Notes under the pieces: model-generated
Seen by the model: only the letters and a program-made list of their open reading frames with translations
The model's database searches: none
What the model was told of the DNA's origin: nothing
Assembly (NCBI GenBank): GCA_015501585.1
Contig: JADNRY010000074.1
Coordinates: 124,001-188,000 of the forward strand
Direction: 5' to 3'
Length of the DNA stretch: 64,000 bases
Origin: Rhodocollybia butyracea
Taxonomy: Eukaryota > Basidiomycota > Agaricomycetes > Agaricales > Omphalotaceae
Position numbers and translations under genes: made by a program
In this document: piece by piece, positions 1 to 9,900 of the stretch
How positions within the stretch are numbered: the first letter of the stretch is position 1
How the letters are laid out: each line of letters starts with the position of its first letter

Positions 1-221
1 TATTTGTCGAGCTATCTCCAAATAATAACTTCTGTGAGTTTCGTATTACAAACTAGTTACTAACTTTACTTGAGCCTAGTTGTTTGAGTATATATTTTTT
101 GCCTAGCGGTTTCAACGAATGGAAAGGCTTGCTCTATAATCTCATTAATTTCTCTTATCATTTTTACTGCCGAGTTACGTACTGTGAAGGTTTGGACGAG
201 ACTATTGATCGAGTCATAACA
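1..221 (+). mobile_element. 3' end of a 1.2 kb LTR (cut by window start)
   Basis: These bases match 42542-42762 almost perfectly (two differences, both at CpG sites), that is, the last fifth of the solo LTR described at 41550-42762. The copy ends at the same terminus, TCATAACA, followed by CCTCA. The upstream part lies outside the window, so it cannot be told whether this is a solo LTR or the end of a full element. Element polarity is not known from this copy; + is the orientation in which it matches the other copy. Confidence 0.9.
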
Positions 222-474
222 CCTCACCTTGAGTGAGATGAATCAAAGAACCCAGGCGTAAGAAGACATTTCATCCTATAGAAATAGGTTGGTTAATTAG
301 CAGTGAAAAGCAAATCAGCAAGTAGCAAGACATACCTCGCTGTTAGCCCTACTCCTTGCTTTTATCTTGCTTTATCTTGATTCTGCCCGCTGCAACTATC
401 TGGCAGATGTTGCCACTGAAGACATGATCCACATAATCAATATCAGCACAAAATTCTGATCAAGGACATCTGGC

Positions 475-1205
475 TTACATTTTCGCGTATCCCATATCCC
501 AAAGCAAGTAGAATCTTCCAGTCCAGGGTGCAATCCACCCTTTATAAGTTATCATGATAAAGGCGCATGCACCAAGAAGGGTAATGACCGAGACCCTCAA
601 AAAGTCCTGGAACTGCTTTGAGCTCAAGTGACTCCTCACTAAGCTTACAAAAGCAACAATCTGCAACAAACCAAAGATTCCTAGCACACCCCCCATTGTG
701 CATCGAGGACAATGTCCAATAGCCTACCACAAGTGGTAGGCTACTCCGCTAAACCGTCAGGACTAGTGCGTGAATGTGAATCATGTTGGTAATGTTAATT
801 AATGTGTATCCACCCCACGCAGCAACCGTGTAGATGTAGAACAAGGGTGTTGTAGAGTGCAGGGATCCAGGAGCGAGCAGGACACAGATTATTCCTGATA
901 TTGACAGGGAGGTCAAAGTTGGTTGTAAATGACACTGGTGGCCATGAGTCCAGGATAGACTGTACAGCCGACGACACAGCCAAGAGGATACTTGTTGGGT
1001 TGAACCAATTCCAGATTCCTGTTGAAAAAATGAGATAGAAAGAAGTAGAAAAAAGTCCAGATGCACTGAGATAAAAGAGATTTCCTATCCTCCTAGCCAA
1101 ACTCCTAGATGCTGACGCCGAAGAGACCATGTATGCTGCAGCTGAGTGTAGGTTGGTGTCTAAAGGTAAACTCTTGAGTTCTGGGTGTATTTCAAAGTTT
1201 GGCAA
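475..1205 (-). pseudogene. STT3: STT3 oligosaccharyltransferase pseudogene, N-terminal half
   Basis: STT3 is the catalytic, multi-spanning ER membrane subunit of oligosaccharyltransferase, which moves the glycan from dolichol to Asn in N-X-S/T sequons. Reading the minus strand in three alternating frames gives, in order, an STT3-like WNWF-P-T segment, a YPLG--VG-T-YPGLM segment, a VNIRN/ICVLLAPG segment, the VAAWGGY loop, LGIFGLLQIVAFV and WTGRFYLLWDMGYAK near 480-560. The order is correct but the frame changes several times, and the stretch between VLLAPG and VAAWGGY, which holds the conserved acidic loop, is deleted. It is a decayed copy, not a functional gene. The C-terminal half of an STT3 copy lies at about 32.9-33.6 kb on the other strand. 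Identification by eye; no alignment was run. Confidence 0.8.
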
Positions 1206-2430
1206 TAAGGTTGGGAATATATTTGCCGGTCAAAGCATGGTTTGAGAGCTGAAATTGCTTGTGGTTGTGGTAATAGTACTAGTGGTTGTAAGTCGAGAGC
1301 GCTCACGTAATGCAGTCATGTGACTCTGTTGAAACGACTTGTCTTTCAAGACTCTTCAAACAAAAATTTGTTATCACAAACATGAAACTGCCTATCCTTT
1401 TGGGAAAATTTGGTTCTGAAACCTCATTTATTGTACAATTCAATGAAAGGAAAAAATTAGTCAAAGCTGAACCCAACTTTACAGTAACAGGATGGACAGT
1501 ACTAATCTTGTGCTCTACTGATTATGCTAACTATGTAGGACATGCTAGAGCTGCTCAAGGTTGAGTTTGTCATGCCCTAGGCATATACAGACTGCCGACG
1601 TTTCCCGCTTACCATTACATAACCCGCTTCCGCCGCATTTCCAGTTCCGATACACTTCCACTTTGCTTCCATTTTACTTTTTCCTTCACTGTACACTTTC
1701 TATGATCCCGTCAATCCATTCTCCATCATTCTTACAATCATACATATGCTTTATGCTCATCCCGCCGCTTCCGCTTATGTTCATTGTTGTCTTTCATCCC
1801 TTGTACTTCTTTTGGCTATTCTTGTCTTTTCTACTCTCAGATTATTACCTATCGCTACTCCGGTCCTCGAGTACCCTTTATATAGTTCCATACCATGTCA
1901 AGTACAATAGATTGGAAATATTGCTTAACCCCTTGACTCGTGTGCTCTTGTGTGTTCTGGTTTCTCGCTTTATCTGTTTCTTTAACTCTGTTTCTTTACT
2001 CCATTGTTTTCACAACCTCTGCAATCTACTATCATCTATTTGGTTCCGCTCTGTTTGCGCCGCATCAGGTCAGCTACCACTTGACCTTCCGCTTCTGCTC
2101 ATATTGCTATCAAAGCCGCTTGCACTTAGTGGGTCCTACCCTTCAAGTTGGAAACTCATCTACTCTTAGGCTTACTCGCCGAGTTCATTCTATCGCCTGT
2201 ACAGACCTGCCGTCCTTACATTAGTCCCTTGGACGATCCCGACACGAGTCTTACATCCCATAGGCACTTCGGAACTGTGCTACACTCACATCCTTTCACA
2301 TCTCAAACCAACTTTCCCAGTTCGGCTGAACAACGGCAGTACGGAGCGTATCCGCACTTTGGTTTCCAGGTTTGTAACCCACGCTCGAAGGATTCCGCCT
2401 AGATCCTTACAGAGTTTAACCATCCAAAAG
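1206..2430. other. No recognisable gene
   Basis: Open frames of up to about 200 codons occur on the + strand (1561-2169), but the translations are low-complexity Phe/Leu/Ser-rich, lack any family resemblance and have no supporting splice pattern. I treat them as chance frames in pyrimidine-rich DNA. Confidence 0.5.
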
Positions 2431-2439
2431 ACTGCCTGC

Positions 2440-2941
2440 CCCTCTTGATCATCAGCTCGCTGCGTGGTTATGAAGGAGAGGGTGAAATTAAGTTGACGGA
2501 GGGAACGTACAACAGTTCCACTGTCAGAGATGTGGTGGACAAATTGAAACTCAAAATCAACCAGGAAGGTAAGCTTGTACTCATTTAGATATACCAGCTA
2601 TCAGACTTTGAGAAACACTCCAGATGATGAAGATGCTGTTGCTAGCCCTAGCCCTGGTTTAAAAGGATCATCTAGATCAAGCAAGGTAAGTCATATCAAA
2701 CCTTAAACTGATATTAGTGTAAGCTAAAGCTGACTGGCAGCAGGGGTGTGATGAACATCCAGAATTGGGTAAGCACACTTGGAAACATTGTCATATGAAC
2801 CAACAAGAACAGGCGGGGGAAGCACCAAATCAAAGATCGCTGGCCCAATGTGAAAGGCGCCGCAGAGAAAGATTAGCCAAAGAGAAATTGGCAGAAGCAG
2901 AATTGTCAGAAGAGGAGGAGGATGGTGTTGTTGACCAGTGA
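2440..2941 (+). CDS. 3' end of an unknown spliced gene (partial)
   Basis: A consistent exon chain can be read. An exon ending near 2569 encodes EGEGEIKLTEGTYN followed by a Val/Lys-rich stretch. GT-AG introns (about 2570-2624, 2687-2740 and a short one near 2769-2807) then join a Ser/Pro-rich exon, a short exon and a last exon ending in a TGA at 2939-2941. The C-terminus is charged (RRRRERLAKEK, then a run of Glu) and looks like a coiled or disordered tail. No start codon was found; upstream sequence is repeat-like, so the 5' end may be lost. I do not recognise the family. The third intron would be only about 39 bp, which is short, so the splice model is tentative. It could be a remnant of a transposon-associated gene. 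Confidence 0.4.
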
Positions 2942-3339
2942 GGTATCTGTAGTGGCCACAAACTCTTCTGTCTTATTAGTTTGGCTAGTGCCAGGCAGGT
3001 GGTTTACATGATGTGTGGTGCTTATTATCCATGAAATGCTACATATTGAAACAATAAAAGCACTTAGGCAGAAGGATTCTTTGAAATCTTACAGACCATT
3101 GGTAATCTGATAAAGTCAATGTTCAAGGCTTAACTCACCACGCAGTTTACATTACAAGAAGATCAAAATTGTTGGTCACCTGTGATGTAATAATGGTGAT
3201 AAACCAGCATCATAGGGAAGGCTGCAACGCAACATTATCTTGCTTGTCAAGGTCTTTCAATTTTCATAATTCAGCCAACGGAACTAACACTGCAAATAAG
3301 TACAAACAATCTCTTTTGTCAGTATTTGGGTATTTACGT
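2942..3339. other. Nothing recognised
   Basis: AT-rich sequence without a convincing coding frame or repeat. Similarity to the Ty3-like element at 46 kb begins only at about 3340. Confidence 0.5.
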
Positions 3340-5900
3340 GTAGGTGTGCGAAAGGTGCTATAAAACAACCTAACAAAAACACCACCGCACCTAACCAGAC
3401 TATCAATATGTAAGGAAGCGAGGGCGGGTTGTCAGAGATTCCCTGAGGGGAAGTCTTGTAATATCGGATGTATGCGCGCGACTGCTCCAGGTTCAAGACT
3501 GTAGCGCTAACGTGGATAACTAAGCTTAGACAACTCTTAGAACTAAGTCAAGAGAAGCCTAGTTGGGGTGTACGAGTGTACGAGGGAACCAGATGTGTAT
3601 GTCCAAATCAATTAACCAAAACCAAAACCAATACAACGAAACTAAGATTCTACTAGGCAAACTCTGGCTCTAGCTAGAATAGTAATCTCGAGGTTTGTCA
3701 ACAACCCTAGGCAAACTCTGGTACTAGCTGCTGTGAGGCTGTAAAGTCCTTGACCAAACTCTGGGCCAAGCTACAATATTGTGAGTGAACTTAATCACTA
3801 GGAACTTGTACCACAATCTTAGTGGCTCATCTAACTTCGTGAAGAAGTCAACTAAGGAACCCTCACTCTGGAGCCAAATAATCCCTTACTAGAAACCGTC
3901 CCCTCTAAGGAAGCAACTAGATTTGAGTTGATCTGGAGTTCGAGAGAACTCTACACACTTAAATTTGATCAAGATATAAATGGGCTTTGCGAAGCATGTG
4001 AAGTTAGATTACTTTCTAAAGATCACCAAGTCAGGAGGCGTCACGCTACTGATCACGTGGGGACATTCTACAGAGCACTGGTCTTAGCAGTCAAGTCGAG
4101 GGCAAGAAACTTGTCTTATTGAATGAATATGTCTGGCTTATATACTGAGTAGAGAGAGTTTAATACAAAAAATAGATGAAACAGATACGGAGAGAGATGG
4201 AAAGAGAGTGGAACAGAGGAATCTGGCTCGGAAAGGAAACTCCAGCCTATATATGGTACACACAATAAAGAAATAGTCCATTCTTGGGTATATATCAGAG
4301 GTAAAATATGATTTCGTGAGGATTAACATAGTTTTAAAGTGTTTTGATCCGAGCGAGGTTTCTCCGATTACTCCACAATTCTCCGGGGTCAGGAGTACCT
4401 TTATGCTTCATGATCACTTGCCGCCCGGTTTCCCTTGGGTGAGTTTCATTCTATTCCTCAGATAGTTCTGTCCATCCTGAGTGTAATTAACATTCTCTCA
4501 AGAAGGCCTGTTGGCTAGCTTTCCAACAACACCACTTATGATATTCTTGAGCAGCTGCGCTGAGTATGTACAAGTGATTCCCGATAGTCGGCTTTAACGG
4601 ATAAGACCTCCCGTGTATGATTTCTAAGATCAAATGTTTCGATTTGCCAAGGCTATTCCGGTGCGTAGCTTTCCATAGGACCGCTAAGCATGTTTCTACC
4701 ATCCTCATGGTTACAACCGGTGCTGCAAATAGACCTCTACAGTTTCCTCGGGATCATTCTGGTCCATTGTTATGGACTGTAAAGTAGGGTTTGAAGGTCC
4801 AATTCAATTCAGTTTATTTACCAAAAATTCAATGAATCATGAATTGGACTGGTCCATAAAAAACCTAAATCTGTATGAACCATGCTGCACTGATTGCACT
4901 GGTCCACTGGTCCAATTCATCCTGGTTCATGCAGTTTAAATCAGTGCAAATTTAAACTGGTGCAGACCGGTTTAAACTGATTTAAACTGCACATGCATGA
5001 AAGATATTCAGATATGTAACAAGTGAGACCATGTAAGAAACTACTATAAAACAATATAAAACATTCAATATATGCTCTAGGCTGCCTTACACTGCTCTTT
5101 TACCATGCAGAAATGCTTTCTAGGTTTGGCAGTCATTGGTCATCTGTTAAAACAGACCATGGATAGTGTATTGTATCATGTCAGGCTCTCAGACTTGTTG
5201 CATGGTACTGTTCAATAGGTTATGAGTAATCTTTCCAGTCTTGTATTAGCTTATTGCTTGAGACCATTAGAAAATATAAACTTATTGATCAAAATTGGAG
5301 AAAATATACTCATTTATCTAAATTATTTTTGCTATGTGGCTGTACCAGCTTAGACCGGTTTAAACTGATTCTTTGTGGTTCACTTTTTTTCTGAGATTTT
5401 GATGAACCATGAACTGGACCAGGTTTAAATCATGGACCGGTCCATCTATCATCAGTACATTTTGCGGTTCAGTTCAGTGCAATTCATCAGTTTTTTGCAG
5501 TCCATTGAATTGGACCTTCAAACCCTACTGTAAAGTCCACATCTTAACATAGCTCGTTGGGGGTCTTAGTGCAAGTGATGCCTTCCCTTGAGTAACGCTT
5601 TGGCTTAGTACTTATCCCGCTTCGAGATGTCCTGTAGTTTAGAGAGTATGCACTCTTGGGTATAACTAGATTGACAATCTAGCATTACATCTCCGGGCAG
5701 CCCAGGTATCCTTGCTAGCTTGGCTCTAGGCTATGCTTGTGGGCGTACCCTCACGGCTCGCTGAGTATTATTGTTAAGTTCTTTGCCTCGGCAACAGCTA
5801 TCATGCTCGGGCTCTGTATAACTCTCTTATTGCATTGTATAACACGTACAAAATGTCAAAATGTATGGTTACATGCCTTAGGCTGATTTTAGGCCTAATA
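3340..5900 (-). mobile_element. Ty3-like LTR element fragment: leader plus 5' LTR
   Basis: The region matches two other places in the window: 46.2-48.1 kb (leader plus LTR) and 53.05-54.14 kb (solo LTR). Read on the minus strand, an LTR of about 1.1 kb runs from about 5900 to about 4090 (interrupted by an inserted hAT element). It is followed by a leader with repeated GGCAAACTCTGGCTC words (3650-3770) and then the start of an upstream coding region with a hydrophobic IVWLGAV-FLLGCF stretch near 3400. The element stops at about 3340, before gag. LTR ends were not resolved exactly: the outer end is near the GGCCTAATA at 5892-5900. No target duplication could be assigned. It is a truncated relic. 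Confidence 0.7.
4785..5527. mobile_element. Non-autonomous hAT-type element, 743 bp
   Basis: The element is absent from the two other copies of the same LTR, so both borders are exact. It starts TAGGGTTTGAAGGTCC and ends with the inverse, GGACCTTCAAACCCTA. It is flanked by the perfect 8-bp duplication CTGTAAAG (4777-4784 and 5528-5535). An 8-bp duplication with TAGGG ends is diagnostic of the hAT superfamily. There is no coding capacity. The interior holds many inverted subterminal words related to GACCGGTTTAAACTG, possible transposase binding sites. It would need a hAT transposase from elsewhere in the genome. Confidence 0.92.
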
Positions 5901-5973
5901 TCGGAACATTTACATTCATTCACAACTGATAATCTTCAAGTCCATTCCAACTACTCTTTTGCACTTCACTCCC

Positions 5974-6265
5974 CTAAATTTTTGTCTTCTTGTTCAACTC
6001 TTCCAATCCACCATCCTCCTGGAGCAATTCTGCTGAATGTTCCTGTAAAAATATCAGCTGTATTGCTTTTCTACCTGAACTGCATGAAAGTCCAACATAT
6101 ATTTTGAATAGGTCTAAGTGCCCCCTGGGTGGCCTTGCAATATCCACCTATGGTTTGTCCCTGTGACCTATAATCTGCACAGTTGATATCCATGATGATG
6201 TGTTTGTCCACCACCTTGTCTTGCTTCACCCTGGAAGGGTCATATAGCTGCTCTTCATCCCTCTT
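5974..6265 (-). pseudogene. PIF1-like DNA helicase C-terminal remnant
   Basis: The minus strand encodes DYRSQGQTI, the conserved segment of PIF1-type superfamily 1B helicases. After a one-base frameshift it continues as VDIARPPRGHLDLFKIYVG, LSCSSGRKAIQL and LLQEDGGLEELNKKTK to a TAG stop (cta at 5974-5976). In intact proteins the YVALSRS segment is part of the helicase core; here it reads YVGLSCS. PIF1-like helicases occur both as Helitron C-terminal domains and as stand-alone genes spread with fungal transposons. The Helitron N-terminal region seen at 51-53 kb is not contiguous with it. The upstream exon, starting after an acceptor near 6270, fits, but further exons were not traced. Decayed. 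Confidence 0.75.
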
Positions 6266-6654
6266 CTCCTGAAAAGAAGTGCCATATTTCAGAAGTAAAC
6301 CAATAGTATTTTCATTATATCTTTTGTATATTCTTTATGAGTACTCTTTGTCATACTTTCAATTCAATACCTATTGCCCTGATACTCAAGCAAGGTGGTC
6401 TGCTGTGGGCACATGGCACTTCCCGAGTACATAATCAGATTTAAATTTTACCCTAGGACCATCATCGTGCAAAAATACCACCACGTTGTACTACCTAAGC
6501 TGAATTTTACAAAAATTGCCATAATATAATGCGCAATACATGTGGCTGGAATTCACATCTGTTATACTACCACTACTTGAGCATTTACATTTAATTGAAC
6601 TCCCGCATCACTTGTACTCAGCCATTGAATTGGCAAGTACCTGAACATAAAGAG
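6266..6654. other. Nothing recognised
   Basis: AT-rich stretch between the helicase remnant and the copia insertion. No convincing coding frame or repeat seen. Confidence 0.5.
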
Positions 6655-6659
6655 AATTA
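6655..6659. repeat. Target site duplication of the copia element (left)
   Basis: AATTA directly before the LTR; the same five bases follow the other LTR at 12103-12107. Five bases is the usual copia duplication length. Confidence 0.9.
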
Positions 6660-6933
6660 TATTGAAAGGTGATAAGCTTAACTAAATATTGGTGGGGGAA
6701 AAAGTGCTCTTAGCGATAGAGAATAGGTTCTCTGAGCCTGTATTTATACTAACATTTGATACATGAGAATATTCTACTATATAAGTTTACTGACTAGAAA
6801 TGACTCATATTGACTAGAGTCATGACTTGTAATGACTTTCCTCCATTACTACCGACATGAGTCTGTATGACTCGATATGACTCAGAATGACTAAGCATGA
6901 GTCTGAATATGACTCCGCTTGTATATTCCAACA
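6660..6933 (-). repeat. copia 3' LTR
   Basis: 274 bp. On the minus strand it begins TGTTGGAATATACAAG, a typical copia start, and ends CCTTTCAATA, so the terminal CA is TA here in both copies. It is dense in TGACT and GAGTCA words (about ten in 150 bp), some of them complete TGACTCA sites. Confidence 0.95.
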
Positions 6934-6943
6934 CTCCTCCTCA
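6934..6943 (-). promoter_or_regulatory. Polypurine tract of the copia element
   Basis: On the minus strand GAGGAGGAG lies directly before the TGTTGG of the 3' LTR, the place where plus-strand synthesis is primed. It overlaps the last codons of gag-pol, which ends at 6941. Confidence 0.85.
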
Positions 6944-9900
6944 AGCGGGAGATAGTCCAAGACTCATTGCAAAATGTTTTGCTTTCGAGCTTGGTAATGC
7001 CTTGGTTAAGGCGTCAGCAACCATGTCCTCAGTGGGACAATAAAGTAATTGAATACTACCATTTTCAATGCAGTAGCGTATGAAATGGTATCTGATATCA
7101 ATATGCTTGGTGCGCGCATGGAATTGACCTGCTTGAGAATGTGCAAGTGCAATTGCAGATTGATTGTCACCATAGAGTGTGAATGGTTCATTGATGGGAC
7201 CAAATAATTCTTCCAGGAATTGGCGCAGCCACTGAGCTTCCTTAGCTGCATGCGTAAGTGCCACATATTCTGCCTCAGTGGTAGACAGAGTGACAAGTTC
7301 TTGTTTCTTGGAACTCCATGAGATGGCACCACCATCCAATAAAAATGCATAGCCTGAAACTGCTCTGCGTGTCTCGTGTGACATTCCGTCTGCATCAGAG
7401 TATCCTTCTAGGCCATGTTTTCTGTCTGGCCCTCCAAAGACTAATTTCCAATGCTTTGTTCCCTGTAAATACCGGAAAAGACGCTTCAGTGCTTCCCAAT
7501 GCACATGTCCTGGATTTCCAAGATATTGGGAGATATCTGAAACCGCGTAAGATAAATCTGGGCGTGTCCCAATGGACACCCAATTAATTTTTCCTGTTCC
7601 TTTGCGGAAGGGCAAATGTGCCATTTCTGCAATTTTGATGGGATCAGTTGGACATTGATCCTTTGACAAATGCACATTTGGATCCATAGGCATGGCTAAT
7701 GGCTTACAATCAGCCATGTTCATCTCCTTCAATGCTGATTTAATAAAGGCTTCCTGTGAGAGTGAGATGGTGCGGTTGGCCCGGTCCCTTGTTACTTTCA
7801 TTCCCAGTAACCAATCAATAGGTCCTAGGAAGGTAACCTCATATTCCTTGGATATTTCAACTTTGGTTTCCTGAATAAGAGTTGGTGAGCTTCCAGTGAT
7901 TGTAACATCATCAACATGGATAGCAAGAATAATAATGTTATCTCCAATAATTTTCTTGAAAACTGCATGATCTTTCTCAAGAGGAGAAAATCCAAGTTTC
8001 CCGAGACTGCTGGTTAGCATCTCATACCATTTCCGGCTTGATTGCCGAAGTCCATATAAAGTTTCCTTGAGCTTGAGAACATATTTGTTTCTGCCTGCAA
8101 GTTCAATGTCCGGAGGTTGTTCCATAAATATTTCTTCATTATCTTCGAAAGTGGCATTAAGAAATGCACCATGAAAATCAAAAACTTCTATGTCCCAATC
8201 ATTCCTTGCTGCAATCGCAAGGATTGATCTCAATGATGCCAACTTTGCAACTGGTGCAAAAGTCTCAAAGAAATCCACTCCTTCTACTTGTGTGAAGCCC
8301 TTGGCAACTAACCTAGCCTTATATTTATCAACAAGACCATTCTTCATTTTGATCTTCAAAGCCCATTTACAGTCAAGAACATTTTGATTGTCAGGTCTTG
8401 GTAAAATTTCCCAAGTTCCTGCATCTAACAATGTTTTTAATTCTGTATCTCTGGCTTCTTTCCATTTGGGCCAGTCAACTCTGGTCTTAGCCTCCTCATA
8501 GGAGGGCTCAAGACCTTTGGCTTCAATTGCTGCTGCTGCCAGCCCAAATTCAATTTGGATGTCTTGTGCCTGTTCACCAGGTTCATTCTCTGGAATTGTA
8601 GTTGGAAGTTGAATGCCTGGGGTTACAAGTGGTGCTGATGGTCGGCTATCTGTGTGTCCTTCTCCAGTAAGTAGATCCTGTACTTTCCTTGTTGTTGTCC
8701 TTCTGCGAGAACCTTCTATAATATTCTGGTGACTGAGTTCTGAGTTTAATGTTCCAAGATGATTATTTCTTGGTAACACAGGTTTGGGGATAGTTGGTGT
8801 AATTGGACCTGTGGGTGCTACAGATGGCTTTGTTGGTGTAGGTACTGGATTTGGAATCTGTAATGTTTCCAGTTCAATGGGATTTGGCATGAATCCTTCA
8901 TCCTCCTCCTCATGCCTAATTCCACCTGGAACAAATGTTGGTGCATCCTTGTCAAATTTTATACTCCTTTCTACTGATATTGTCTTGGTCTCAGGCCAAT
9001 AAATTCTATGACCACTGGATACAAGATCAAATCCAAGCCAATGTCCAATCCGTGCCCGCGCATCAAGTTTTGACTTGCTATCACGGTCATTATGGACCCA
9101 AACCTTTGCTCCCCACTCCCTAATGTTGGATAAATTTGGTTTCTCACCAAACATTACCTCATATGGAGTTGTATTTCCGAGTGCCTTTGTCCCACTCCTG
9201 TTCTTCAGCCAGATTGCATGCTTCAATGCCTCACCCCATAAATTCTTGGGTAATCCACTGGCATATAGCATAGCCCTAATGCGTTCCAGTAGGGTCCTGT
9301 TCAATCTTTCAGACACTCCATTGTGCTCTGGTGTATCATGAACAGTGAGATTCCGTTGAATCCCTTCTTCAGCCAGATATTGGCTGAATAAATTGCTCAG
9401 GTATTCACCTCCTCTGTCTGAGCCTAACACCTTTATGCGTATCTCCTTCTGAGTCCAGAACCATGCACAAAATTGTTTGAAAGCATCATAAGTTTCATCC
9501 TTGGTTGCAAGAATATATGCTGTTGACCATCTTGAATGATCATCTGTAAAAGTGCAATAATACCTCTTGTGGCTTGGAGTTTGTACTGGGGCTGGTCCCC
9601 ATACATCTGAGTGTACTAAATCTCCAATCTTTGCTGCTCGGTCAAGCTCCCGCTCCTTGTTAATTGGTTTGCGTGTCTTCTTGGCATATTCACAGGTGTC
9701 ACATGACTTGACTGGTTCTGATTCATCCAGTTCTATGCCCTCAATCAGGCCATCCTTTACCATTTGTCGGCAAGCTTCCGGTGCAATATGACCAAGTCGG
9801 CGGTGTAATTCATTCACAGTCACTTTTTCTGGTCTTGCAGCCATTCCATACACATTATCAGGTTTGTAGGTGACCTGATACAATCCATTTGTACTGTTGA

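Noticed and set aside
1561..2402. Plus-strand frames of 202 and 94 codons
   Set aside because: Hydrophobic low-complexity translations overlapping in several frames, no homology, no splice structure; typical of pyrimidine-rich DNA.
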